64,000 nucleotides of DNA. Source: Zeugodacus cucurbitae (lineage: Eukaryota; Arthropoda; Insecta; Diptera; Tephritidae). The translations under genes and the position numbers were made by a program. The stretch covers positions 48,308,501 to 48,372,500 of the forward strand of contig NC_071670.1 in the NCBI RefSeq assembly GCF_028554725.1, given 5' to 3'. This document shows positions 23,321 through 33,325 of the stretch, piece after piece. Position 1 is the first letter of the stretch. Each line of letters starts with the position of its first letter. Under the pieces are notes generated by a model. That model saw only the letters and a list, made by a program, of their open reading frames with translations. It had not been told where the DNA came from and did not search any database.

Positions 23321-23599
23321 TGATGGTATGCTGTTATTGCCTGATTATTACCATAAAAAAGGAACATCCACGATTTTCGGAAAAGCAAACACTGCCTGAG
23401 AATGAAGAACTCTTAGAGCATTAAGTCTGCGAATGCGTAGCCTTTATTCTTACAACCCACTGGAGGGGTTAAGTGCGTTGCTAGAACACACTGTTTTACC
23501 TCCCACCTTGCCACAAGCAACCGTATTTTGTTATCTCTCATATTCATTGCTTACAGATAACGTGTTTAATTAATAATTTCCGCGTTTATCTGCTTATAA

Positions 23600-23800
23600 T
23601 TTGTCAAAACTTCCTTTGAACTGACAAAATTGCATAATCTTGGATTCGAATTGCAGCCACATCCACTGTATTATTCAGATCTTTTTCCCACGCGACATTT
23701 TTCGGTCCCCACTTTTCAACGACCTCAAGAAAATTGTCGTTAGAAAGAAATTTCACGAGTGGATCACCATAATCTATTTTGAAGAAAATATATTATAAAA
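23600..23800 (+). pseudogene. Mariner-type transposase remnant (C-terminal)
   Basis: The plus strand reads KLHNLGFELQPHPLYYSDLF followed by PTRHFSVPTFQRPQEN. This aligns with the mariner block in which HPPYSPDLAPxDFFLF carries the third catalytic aspartate (here YYSDL keeps it). A stop follows soon after. Only this piece of the gene survives. Confidence 0.5.
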
Positions 23801-24004
23801 AAATCTTTCTACATCTTAGGCAAATTTTGAAGGATCGATATAACCTAGTAGTCCTCGATAGCAACTATACTGAAAAATCAAAAACATTTTAGCAAAAAAT
23901 ATGTTTTTCATTAACGAAGGTTTAGGAAATAAAAATTTGTACATATAGTATATGGGGGCTGGGTATTGCATGGACCGATTCCAACTATTTTTGCCAACTA
24001 GCTA

Positions 24005-24652
24005 GGTTAGATTAGGTTAGGTTAAGTGGCTAACGACCCACCTAGGCCTTTGGGAGGCCCATTGTGATACCACTGGGACTGAGATCCCTCACACTATCGA
24101 GTCATCATTAAACCACCCTGTGGTCCTAATGAAGTGAAAAAGTTCACACAATTTGACATTAGCAACTTCGCCCACATCCTCGAGAAAACCGCGTCCAATA
24201 GTTGCGATTCTTTTTCTGTACAGAGCCTTGCATCCACAAAGAAGGTGTGTAATCGTTTCTTCTTCTTCTTCTTCTTGGCAGCTCCTGCAGTAATCATTGA
24301 AAGGTAGGCCTAGTCTACTGGCGTGTCAAGGGTTCTTGTTTCATTCCTCTTAAATTTCAAAAAGCGGCAAGTACGGCTCTTATTCCACTCTGGCCACGTT
24401 TGTCTACTTACGGAGCAAGTCGTTACTTGTTTCCAATGTGATTCAGCCGTATCTACTGCATGTTTATCGATTAGGTATTTGCAGGTTGCCAGAGGTATAT
24501 AGATTGCCTCTTTATCGGCCTCCAAATGCAGTGTGATACGTAGTCTGGCTAGTTCATCTGCTACACAGTTCCCAGGGATGTCACTATGTCCTGGGACCCA
24601 TTGTAGGTGTATCGTGAAATATGACGTCATTATCAATAATAAATCCAAGAAA
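24005..24652 (-). mobile_element. 5'-truncated LINE family 2 insertion with 11-bp target duplication
   Basis: The sequence CCAACTAGCTA occurs at 23,994-24,004 and again at 24,653-24,663, flanking 648 bp. The insert reads on the minus strand: RNase H end, zinc-knuckle region, 3' UTR and a tail of TAACC-like repeats (AACCTAACCTAATCTAACC). This is the expected structure of a target-primed, 5'-truncated insertion. Removing the insert and one duplication restores a continuous copy of the surrounding repeat. Confidence 0.9.
24094..24648 (-). pseudogene. LINE family 2 RNase H end and zinc-knuckle region
   Basis: The 112-codon frame at 24,310-24,648 contains HLQWVPGHSDIPGNCVADEL, the last conserved block of RNase H domains in Jockey/I/R1-type LINEs, with its histidine and aspartate. 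It goes on to WPEWNKSRTCRFLKFKRNET. After a frame change, CRSCQEEEEEE and a cysteine further on mark a CCHC-like knuckle; its glutamate run is the TTC repeat seen at 24,255-24,276 on the plus strand. The RT is missing because of 5' truncation. Confidence 0.75.
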
Positions 24653-25080
24653 CCAACTAGCTAAATTTTCTCCAAAATTATATGCTCACTAAATTTTGCT
24701 GAAATATCTCACATATGAACTGTTTAAAATATCAGAGAGACTTATCTATATTTTCGTTTATTAGAAGCCCTGAGGTCCTCATGTTCGATATATGGGGCCT
24801 TGAAAACTTATAGTCCGATTTCGGCGATTTTTAGAAGGACGAGGCCACACTATAAATTTGTGCAATGTTCTGTTCCGATAATTTCACTAGTGCTTACTGT
24901 ATTGTAAAGTAAACGATTCAGATTGATGTCAAAGATCTGGTATATGGGAAGTAGGCGTGGTTGTGAACCGATTTGGCCCATTTTCAAAGCATTTCATTGG
25001 GATGCCAGGAAAATGCTAAGAACCGAATTTCATTGAAGTTGGTTGAGTAGTTTCGGATATGGTTTTTTTACCAATACCAA

Positions 25081-26470
25081 TATTTATACACTGAAAAGTT
25101 ACTCATACGACATGGTGTCCATGCATTTAAACTTTAACAATAATCTGCTTGAATTTTTTTCATAGTTTTGGTGTATTGGTGAAATTTTCAACATTTGCAT
25201 CGCATTTTGAAGTCAATATGTATAGTCGTATGTATGTTTTTTAAACTGGATTTTCGCTAAATGTGTGTATGCACATTTGTATGAGCATGCAGCGTATTTA
25301 CCCAAATGCCAGCTGTCTTTACTATACAAAATGTTATTTGCTTACCACTGTATACCATGCGATGGTAGTATTGCTTTGTTGCGATTTTTTACGCTTCATT
25401 TGTGTGGCATTTATTGGGCTTTTTTAACCTTTGATTTTTACTCTTCGCATAAATAGTTAAAGCTTTTATTGTTTACAGCCATAGAACAAAAATAGCCAAC
25501 TCGCTGCTTTTATGTGTGTGTGTGTGTGTGTGTGCAAGCTAATGTAAACAAATAGCGAAAGAATCCTATGTATGAGCCAGCAACATGCAATCTGCAACAC
25601 GCGTGTTTGCATTGTATTGTAGTATATGCGGAGTAGTTCCAACATTGGTTGCATAGTTGTAGCATTTGTTCGCAGTTATCTCAAAAATGCCATACAAGTG
25701 ATACAGTGAAGTGTTTTCCAGTGTTTAAACACCACAGAAGCCGCCAACTGTATTTATATGGATAAGCCGCTCTGCGAATTTATGTGTATGTAGTGGTGAG
25801 TGCATAGTTGGCATACCCATTTCAAGCACCTCTTCCGCCCAAAGCGCATTTTCGACATTTTTCTTTTTCATTGCAACATTCAATTGCATTTATTTTCATT
25901 GACCTACTGTTTGTTGTTTAAGCAAATACATTTAAAAGCTTTTGTTGCCCACCCAGTTTCCATTCAATTTAATACAATAAGTAATATTTGAAATATAGTT
26001 TATGTGAATAGTACTTTTTTGTATTCTTTTGTTTTTCGCAAGAGAGAAAGTGGTCTTACTTTTGTATGTATGTATATGAGTGGAGGAAGATTTTACTTAT
26101 TCATATACGTATGTACATACATAGAAAAAGCGCAAAATAATTATGCGGACTATTTTTTATATTTCTTTGATTGTTTTTGGTATTTGTGGTTATGAGTGAA
26201 CTGGTAAGTATTTATCGCACAGCGATAAAAAATTATACTAGTAGAAACTTCTCACATTTATCTACATGTTGATAGAATATTAAATACCACAAGAAAAACT
26301 GCGTAAATACAACAATAAGAAATAAATTCTACCGGCACTACCATTCTTACAAATTAATATGAAACAAAAGTGTAGCGAAATGGAACTAGAAGTGCAAACT
26401 CGATCGGGAAACTAGATGCAAAAAATCCTTGATTCAAAAGTGCACAGAGGAAAACATTTTATTACACAGT
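25081..26470. other. Gene-free stretch with TG microsatellite
   Basis: A pure TG run lies at 25,513-25,534. ATGTATGT and GTATGTACATACATA strings lie at 26,060-26,120. Short frames are not recognisable. Confidence 0.4.
25513..25534. repeat. TG dinucleotide microsatellite
   Basis: An uninterrupted run of eleven TG units is visible. Confidence 0.95.
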
Positions 26471-27066
26471 GTAAGGTGACTCACTCTCTTGTGATTTCTT
26501 TAACCTGATGCTGGAGAAAACAATACGAGCTGCAGAGCTAAATAGAGAAGGTATTGAAAAGTAAACTCCTTTCTCGACGAACAAAAACCAAACTCTACAA
26601 GTCTCTCATCATTCCCGTCCTACTTTACGGTGCAGAAGCGTGGACGATGTCAACATCCGATGAGACGGCACTAGGAGTTTTCGAGATAAAGGTTTTGCGG
26701 AAGATTTATGGTACCTTAAACATTGGCAATGGCGAATATCGCAGACGATGGAACGATGAGCTGTGTTATTCGACGACATAGACATAGTCCAGCGAATAAA
26801 AAGACAGCGGCTACGCTGGCTGGGTCATGTTGTTCGAATGGATGAAAGTGCCCCAGCTCTGAAAGTATTCGATGCAGTACCCGCTGGTGGAAGCCGAGGA
26901 AGAGGGAGACCTCCACTCCGATGGAAGGACCAGGTGGAGAGGGACCTGCCTTCGCTTGGTATAACCAATTGGCGCCAAACTGCCAGAAGGAGGGATACGT
27001 GGCGCGCTATTGTGGACTCGGCTATAACCGCGTAAGCGGTGTCTACGCCAGTCAAGAAGAAGAATA
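26471..27066 (+). mobile_element. LINE family 1 copy with internal deletion, 3' end intact
   Basis: The first 80 bp (GTGACTCACTCTCTTGTGAT and on) match the RT of the 9.4-11.7 kb element around 11,378-11,452. Then, at about 26,552, the sequence jumps to the C-terminal domain, skipping the YADD region. The 3' end reads TCTACGCCAGTCAAGAAGAAGAA, a GAA-type tail. This copy shows what the 9.4-11.7 kb element lost. Confidence 0.85.
26554..27035 (+). pseudogene. LINE family 1 C-terminal domain
   Basis: Two frames joined by a shift near 26,765 give LLSRRTKTKLYKSLIIPVLL, YGAEAWTMS, VLRKIYG, then RLRWLGHVVRMDESAPALKV, RGRGRPPLRWKDQVERDLP and WRAIVDSAITA before a stop. This C-terminal pattern follows the RT in the LINE type found at 9.4-11.7 kb. 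Its role in the element is not well defined; the basic GRPPLRWKDQ stretch may bind nucleic acid. The frameshift makes it non-functional. Confidence 0.8.
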
Positions 27067-27839
27067 ATTTTGTGCACCGATTTTTGCTATTTTTACCTTT
27101 TTTACCCCAAGTACGTATCGAGCCCCTATCTCGATCAGCTGAGTCAAACATTTCAGTCTAATAAGGAGGTTATAGCCTCCACGGAGAAATTCCGCCGAAC
27201 CGCCGCATATATCATAATGGCCAGGATGGATAATTTTCCAAATTTCGGGCTGTTTGTCCGTGGAAACTATTGTAGGATCAGGAAGAGTTTTTCCCGACCG
27301 CGGTATGACAACTATACAACAATTTAAATAAGAAGTTTGGGCTGTGCAATTAAACTGAAAATGCGAAACAAAGAAAGACACGCCGTCTTGGTGGTCAGCA
27401 ATAGACTGTATTATTTAATGCAATAAAAATGTAATTAGGTATAATGATTTTACTTATGCTAATATTTGGCATGCATGGCTATGTACCTGTACATGCGAAA
27501 GAGTTGCGCAAAAGGAGATGACAAAAAGCACTCTCGCTATTATGTTGGTGCGTACATATGTACACATGCATACGTGTGTATATACAATGAGTGATGCAGG
27601 AGCATCCAAATTAACTTTAGTATGTACATATGTTTGTTAAAACAATTGAGAGTATGTATGCTCTTATAATGATATGAGTAGTTAAATATAAAGTAACTGA
27701 ATAATAGATAATAAAGTACAGGGTTCAACTTTAGGTGACCCAACAACTATAACTTAAGACTTCTTGAATTGGTACAACATAACTACCACTACCACGTCCA
27801 CAAAATGCAGTTTCTTATGAATTTAAAAAAAAAACGAGC
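27067..27839. other. Unrecognised stretch
   Basis: The frames at 27,052-27,381 on both strands are overlapping and without motifs. ATGTACAC/GTACATATG strings occur at 27,550-27,640. I see no element boundary. Confidence 0.35.
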
Positions 27840-29110
27840 GACACCTCTCTAACAAAATCCGGCATTAACGCTAGTTTTTGAGGGAAGGGCTGTATCAAAA
27901 TTATACAATATGTATAGCAGCGCGGTATTCGGGTAAAATCGTATATTGCGGCAGCTACTCCACCAATTTGAACCCAAATTTGTATAGAACTTTTCCCTAT
28001 ATGGATATATTTTTTTGGGAAAGTTGACATGGCCTGGGTCAAAAACCATATCTCAGAAACTGCTCGACCAATTTCAAATAAATTCGGTTCAAACCATTTC
28101 GTTGCCATCCAAATTCAATAAAAATAACCGAAATCGGACTATATAATAACTTTTATATTATAACTTTTCAGCACCCCAGTAATCGGACATGAGGGACTCA
28201 GAGCTTTTGTCTAATTTTTATCGAAAATATCGGAAAATCTCTCAGGTATTCAAAGGGTAATGTGTTTCTTTTAATTGTTTGCCTCTGTGCCAAAAATGGA
28301 CAAAATCGGACCAATATTTCCTCTAGCCCCCATACTTCCGGTCGACTTGATATTTGAGATATCTTAGAAAAATTAAGTGATTATATAATCTTGGATATAC
28401 TGTAGCTTGGTGGGGAAAATTATGGAAATCGGCACAGGAATTGCGCCAGCCCCCATATACTATATATAATGATTTTTGTTATTCTAGTGAATTTATAGCG
28501 AATATACGGAATGATGTATGTGTAATTTAAACCCTCTCATGTCCGATTTAAAATTGGCTGAGCTAACAATTTTTTAGTACAGATATATATTAGTTATAAC
28601 TCAAATATGATAAAAATTTCAAAGTCCTTGGTATCATGGTTCATTAGTTACAGGATGTTACCTATAGGCAACAATCAAATTATTATAAATAAACTAAACA
28701 CTTTTCTCATGATTATTTTTTTTTAAAATAACTCTCTTATCTATGTAGTTCTCTTTGTTTTAAAATAAAAAAAAATTTAATGTTTTAGAACATTTTTTGT
28801 ATAACCACTTTTGTATAACTTATTTCGCGAAACGATTTTTACCAATTTCACTCTGCGGAGAACGCCTACTAAATGAATACGTGCACAGCTCATAACAAAA
28901 AATGTAACTGTTTGCTTGCACAACACATAAGTCTACATAATTAAAAAACCGCTGGTCAAAAATTATTTAAATTACGAGAATTAGAAGCCGATAAGTACAA
29001 TGTTGCCTTTAGGTAATATTGGGCATGAAAGGATTAATAAGATTAAATAAATGAATTGCGATAGTATATAATGAACGGTTATACTCGAACTTAGGCCTTC
29101 CTGACTTATT
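27840..29110 (-). repeat. Dispersed ~1.2 kb repeat, copy 6 (divergent, split)
   Basis: It is read on the minus strand and starts near 29,110 (AATAAGTCAGGAAGGCCTAAG). It carries the mutated hairpin and ATTATATACTATCGCAATTC, then the usual interior including GGTTTTTGACCCAGGCCATGTC. It is more diverged than the other copies and lacks the 3' end. A 503-bp element at 28,531-29,033 interrupts it. Confidence 0.7.
28531..29033. mobile_element. piggyBac-like non-autonomous element (TTAA-flanked)
   Basis: TTAA lies on each side (28,527-28,530 and 29,034-29,037). The ends are ACCCTCTCATGTCC on the left and, reverse complemented, TCCTTTCATGCCC on the right, agreeing at 10 of 13 aligned positions. TTAA duplication with CCCTTT-like ends is the hallmark of the piggyBac superfamily. 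The 503-bp interior has no transposase frame. Removing it and one TTAA restores the surrounding repeat. Confidence 0.7.
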
Positions 29111-31433
29111 AAATTATATTATATATTTCTTTACATTTTCAGTAGATACCTCGCATCACTTCACCATTTGTTTAGTCTGGCTTGATCTGACTACCTAACT
29201 TGAGTAGAAAGAAAAAGAAACAGACTCCCTTCTCGTGAACTATATTTCAAAAGTATGACTTACAACCATATTTATGGTATCACCTGATCCTAGTAAGAGA
29301 GTACAGAAGAGAAAGGAGATAATCACGATGATTTTCAAACATTAACATAGCAGGATGGGCAAATGAAGAGAACTTTATTTAACCCCAGGCTCTTCTTTCT
29401 ATGTCACTCAAATATATGACGCATAGAAGTAAGTAAGTAGTTAAGAATTTTAATAAAATTATATAATTAAATTTGAAAAATTATTTAATAAACTTCCGAA
29501 GTAAAAACCGAATTGATTGAGGTATCAGATATAGTAGGAGATTTTTATTGCTCTAAAAAAAATTACAAAAATATTTTAAACTCCCAAATAGCTACCTCAA
29601 TGCAAGGAGTTGCTCGAGAACTGCTGCTGACAGCAAATTAGCATGACAATAGCTTCATTTCGGCAGTAATACTGGAGCGCATATATTCTGTAAGCATATT
29701 TTTATTTGGCAAATTTGCAATCGCATATAAATAAGGCAAAAAAAAGATTTACGATATACCATATGTATGTATGTATGTGTGAGTATCTTCACGCAGGTGA
29801 GCAGATAAGAAGTGTGCGCCGAATAAGCCGTAAATTCTATTTCACGTACTTCTAAGTGTTTGTGTAGATAAACGCATGCAACAACGCTCGTTCGCCGCTT
29901 CTACAAATCAACTTATGCGAATTATTCTCGCAATCTTGTCTGGAATCTGTGCTGAAAAGCTTTTCAAATTGCCTTACGGCGCTAGCGCATAACGGTTGCT
30001 GTTTGCCGGTTTTTTTGCGAACTTTGCTTCTGACTTTTTTTTACTTTTTTACTCCTTTTTCAAAACCAAAAAATCAAAGCAGTTCAATTCAACATTCAAA
30101 TCGACTTATTGGCTTGTTGCCTGCTGACTTTGGACTCGTTCGTTGTTATGTCTCCTTTTGGTTGGTGTTGCTTTTGTGCCCGCTGTGTTGTTGTTGTTGA
30201 TTTTATTGTTCAGCCGTGTTTGCACAGCAAATCAGTGAGGTCCAAAGCGGTAAAGCAGCCGTTACATCTCTTTTATCCTATTTCATCGTTTATTTGCTTT
30301 TTGTAAGCCCTCCTTCAATGGAAAGTCTCGGAATTTGATTTTTTTTTTCCACTATTTTCTTTTGCCTTTAATTGGGTTAGACTACTGCGGGCGCTGCAGG
30401 CTTATTGCTGTTGTTGTTGGGTTCAAAATATTGTTTTTCTTTCGTTGCTATTTCGTCTGTGTTCTTTGCTTTTAGCCCGTTAACTTTTCAATTTACTAAT
30501 TGATTTTTCACTTTTAACTCGCCTCTTTACATAGACGATGGCTGATATTATTGAAAACCAGTTATTGGAAAAGCAGTCAAAACAAACCAACCGAAGGAAT
30601 GCATAAGAAAATGCAAATCTAAAAAACTCAGTAAAGCAGCTTATGCCGAATTTTGGTGCGCCATTTTTTAAAGCAAACCCGAAAATTGTATTTGGGACTT
30701 CAAATTGGGATATTAGAAGTCAAATGCAGACAAATTAAGTAGTGGGACTACTAATTGAGTTGTTTACAGAAAAAGGCACAGTAATAGGTAATGTCAGTCT
30801 GACTCAAAGTCACGGTGTCGAGAAGTGTAGACGGCGGTGAGGTATTTATTCAAAGATATTTAATGTAAGGGATCCATCAGGGTGTTTGTAACCCATCCAA
30901 ATAGAAAGCATTGTCCATACCAATTTGAATTCGAATGTTTTTTTCAACTACAGCGACAAAGAAATGGCAGTTATTAGCCAAAAATTATCAAGAGGTCTGA
31001 TAATTTCCATGGATTCAATATATTTTTCGTTGAAGTTATACCTAACCTTCAAAAAACTTCTTGTAACAAAACTATCGGAAAATTGAACCAACAAAAACGA
31101 GTTTATAATTCTCAGCAGTAATGATATTGGGAGCTGAATTAGTCAACTTCATATGGAACAGGACTTCTTCATTTCAGTCTAAAGTTCGATCGATAGTCAT
31201 CCGAATGGACAGTCAATGCGAAGAACCTAATATAAAGTATGAAGAACTGTCAAAGTTACGGTCCTCATATTTTGAGGCATATGAAGTTATTTTAATGAAT
31301 TATTTTGAAATGGAAATATAACAACAACATTGTCTATCACTTAGTTTTAACGGAACGTTTGAAAGACGTAATTGCTTAGTTCAACAGAAAATAAGACGAA
31401 GGCTAGTTTGAGGCTCATCCCCATATTCTACGT
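29111..31433. other. Gene-free stretch, T-rich centre
   Basis: The strand is T- and GTTGTTG-rich at 29,990-30,440. An ATGTATGT run lies at 29,762-29,778. The frame at 31,121-31,321 has no motif. No element ends are recognised. Confidence 0.35.
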
Positions 31434-31572
31434 AGTTGGCCCTCAGAGACATTTTCCTGCCACCAGACCTTAACCGAATGATCTCTAGAAATAAATCGGG
31501 GGCCAAAATGCAAATAGCACCACAAAAATGGTCGATATGCCGGGAGGCCGACTTGAACCGATAATAAACGAG
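31434..31572. repeat. Unclassified repeat, copy 1
   Basis: This roughly 135-bp segment (CTCAGAGACATTTTCCTGCC through GGTCGATATGCCGGGAGG) is similar, in the same orientation, to 33,188-33,325 (CTCAAAGAACAATTTCTATT onward). Shared strings include TCTTAA-like and GAATGATC followed by ACTACAAAAATG-like text. It abuts the 3' end of the mariner remnant. I cannot assign it to a class. Confidence 0.45.
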
Positions 31573-31579
31573 TTTTCAA

Positions 31580-32850
31580 TAAGAACAAAAGTAAAATAAA
31601 ACAAAAACGGGTTGGGATACCAATGAAATTCTTTATTCCTGTGAAAGAATATTCGATGCCATAATGTATAGAACTCGATTTCTTTTGCATGACCACCATG
31701 GGCAGGGCACACTTGCAAAAGTCCAAAATTTTAACCCAATTTTCGAAGGTTTTCAAGCATAAATCTGCCGATACAGCTGTAATTTCACGTTCGATATTCA
31801 TACAAAGTTCATCAATCGTCGCTGACTTATTGGCATAGACCATAGACTTATGTTACTAACGACGTCAAATCGCACCACCGAGACGGCCAATTGACTGTGC
31901 CATTTCGTGAGATAAGACGTTCACCAACCTTGGTTTTCAATAAATCGATGGTGACATTCGCTGTGTGGCTTGTGGCGCCTGTTGGAATCACATATTGTCC
32001 ATAGTCCATATCATCCAATTCGGGCCAAAAATATTCGGTTATCTTTGAGCGGTAGCGATTCCCATTCACAGTAACGTGCAGGTCTTAATCATTACGGAAT
32101 AAGTACGATCCAATGACGCCGCCGACTCATAAAACGCTCCAAACCATAATTTTTTCGGGATGCATAACGCATATTTTGCTTATTGACTAAGCCATTCAGC
32201 CAGAAATGAACCTCATCGCTGAAAATGATTTTTCGATGAAAATCCGGATAATTTTCAAGTTGTTGCTCGGCACAATTCACAGACATACGACGATTCTGGT
32301 GATCAAGCGGCTTCAGTTCTTGCGTAAATTTGATCTTGTAAGGATATAGGATAAGGGGAAGGCCTCCAATCCGTTGGAGGGACCAGGTGGAGATCGACCT
32401 GGTTACACTTGAGATCTCCAACTGGCGCCGAACTGCGAAGGAGAGAGAGAAGTGGCGCACTATCGTCGATTCGGCTATAACTGGCTAAACGGTTGCAACG
32501 CCAATCACATACATACATACATACAAGGATATATCCCACGATCTTTTCGAAAAATTCGCCTCAACGACGTCACAGAGATGACCCTCGCTTGAGAACGATG
32601 TGTGAGAGACTGATTTGGGTCTTCCTCTTCTTTGTCTCACGGGAACATTGTGTACTGTGTCTGTGGATAAAAATTGTTCCACTATACACTCAATTGTTGA
32701 TCTGACAGAATGATTATGACGACCATAAATTGGACGTAGCACTTTTAAAGTTGAGGCCACTGACCCCGAATTTCGGTAGTAATATCGACTCGTTGTTGGA
32801 TCGGATATCTTTACGTGATGAAATGACAAAGCTTACCGAGAGAAATGTCA
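31580..32850 (-). pseudogene. Mariner-type transposase remnant, nearly full length, split by LINE tail
   Basis: On the minus strand the N-terminal part reads TLKVLRPIYGRHNHSVRSTI and NVPVRQRRGRPKSVS. After the insertion at 32,349-32,524 it continues FTQELKPLDHQNRRMSV, then KIIFSDEVHFWLNGLVNKQN with the first catalytic aspartate. Further on, GNRYRSKITEYFWPELDDMD and GATSHTANVTIDLLKT follow. The QQDG of the second catalytic aspartate is changed to PTG, so this residue is lost. The last block shows CDLTSLV then a frame break, MVYANKSATIDELCMN and a degraded tail. About 1.1 kb of transposase can be traced, with several frameshifts. Confidence 0.8.
32349..32524 (+). mobile_element. Short LINE 3' tail insertion (family 1 relative) with 9-bp duplication
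   Basis: AAGGATATA is duplicated at 32,340-32,348 and 32,525-32,533. The 176-bp insert encodes GRPPIRWRDQVEIDLVTLE, ISNWRRTA and WRTIVDSAITG before a stop, the C-terminal end of a LINE related to that at 26,471-27,066. It ends in a CATA repeat tail rather than GAA. It interrupts the mariner transposase, so it came later. Confidence 0.88.
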
Positions 32851-33052
32851 AAAGAGTGGGAAAAAATATGGCGTCGTTTGCTGTCCCTGTCGGTCTACTT
32901 TTGTAGCGTACTTTTAGAAAAACCCTTTACAACAACTTCGACAAAACCAAAATTGAATTTCAACACCCTGGTATATCATGTGGACCGAGTTCAGAGCTTC
33001 ACACGCACTTAATACACATTTCTAGCCAACTCTAGGTTAGGTTTGTAACCTA

Positions 33053-33190
33053 AAGGGGTTAAGTGGGTTTCAAAATTTCGACATTTGAAAAAAATATTGT
33101 CTTATTAAATTCTACAACATATTATTGTCTATATTAAAAACAAATTGTAAAATTACCTTTGTTTTCAACATCTGAAACCCATCTTAAGCT
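33053..33190. mobile_element. TIR element, family A, short copy 2
   Basis: The left end AAGGGGTTAAGTGGGTTTCA and the right end, reverse complemented as TTAAGATGGGTTTCAGATG, are inverted repeats like those of 2,087-2,714. The copy is only about 140 bp and is an internally deleted MITE form. Its right edge is immediately followed by the unclassified repeat copy 2. Confidence 0.6.
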
Positions 33191-33325
33191 CTCAAAGAAC
33201 AATTTCTATTCTCAGATCTTAATAGAATGATCCTGTAAAAAGAAAACGCCGGGACGATTGAAGCAAAGGACAAATATTACTACAAAAATGATATCGAAAC
33301 GTCGGATCAATCGGATTTAAGCGAT
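33188..33325. repeat. Unclassified repeat, copy 2
   Basis: It is the direct counterpart of 31,434-31,572, with roughly two thirds of positions alike by eye. The two copies lie about 1.75 kb apart in the same orientation, on either side of a mariner remnant and a family A element. Confidence 0.45.

Larger units (their letters stand above)
21561..23599. other. Gene-free stretch with one unrecognised ORF and a CGAT cluster
   Basis: It holds the ORF at 22,504-22,872 (separate entry), complementary short frames at 22,045-22,350 that are probably chance, and a crowd of ATCGA/TATCG motifs at 23,060-23,320. No transposon ends were recognised. Confidence 0.35.
23930..25080 (+). repeat. Dispersed ~1.2 kb repeat, copy 5 (split by LINE insertion)
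   Basis: The left part at 23,930-24,004 matches the early interior of the repeat (TATATGGGGGCTGGGTATTGC). The right part from 24,653 continues through CTCACTAAATTTTGCTGAAATATCTC and the GTATATGGGAAGTAGGCGTGGTTG block, until about 25,080. A LINE fragment at 24,005-24,652 interrupts it. The 5' hairpin and the 3' end are missing. Confidence 0.8.

Noticed and set aside
24005..24030. TTAGG-like run that looks like insect telomeric repeat
   Set aside because: It is the complement of the AACCTAACC tail of a LINE insertion bounded by an 11-bp target duplication. Higher flies also lack TTAGG telomeres.
26811..27151. Minus-strand frames of 88 and 108 codons
   Set aside because: They are shadows of the LINE C-terminal domain on the plus strand.
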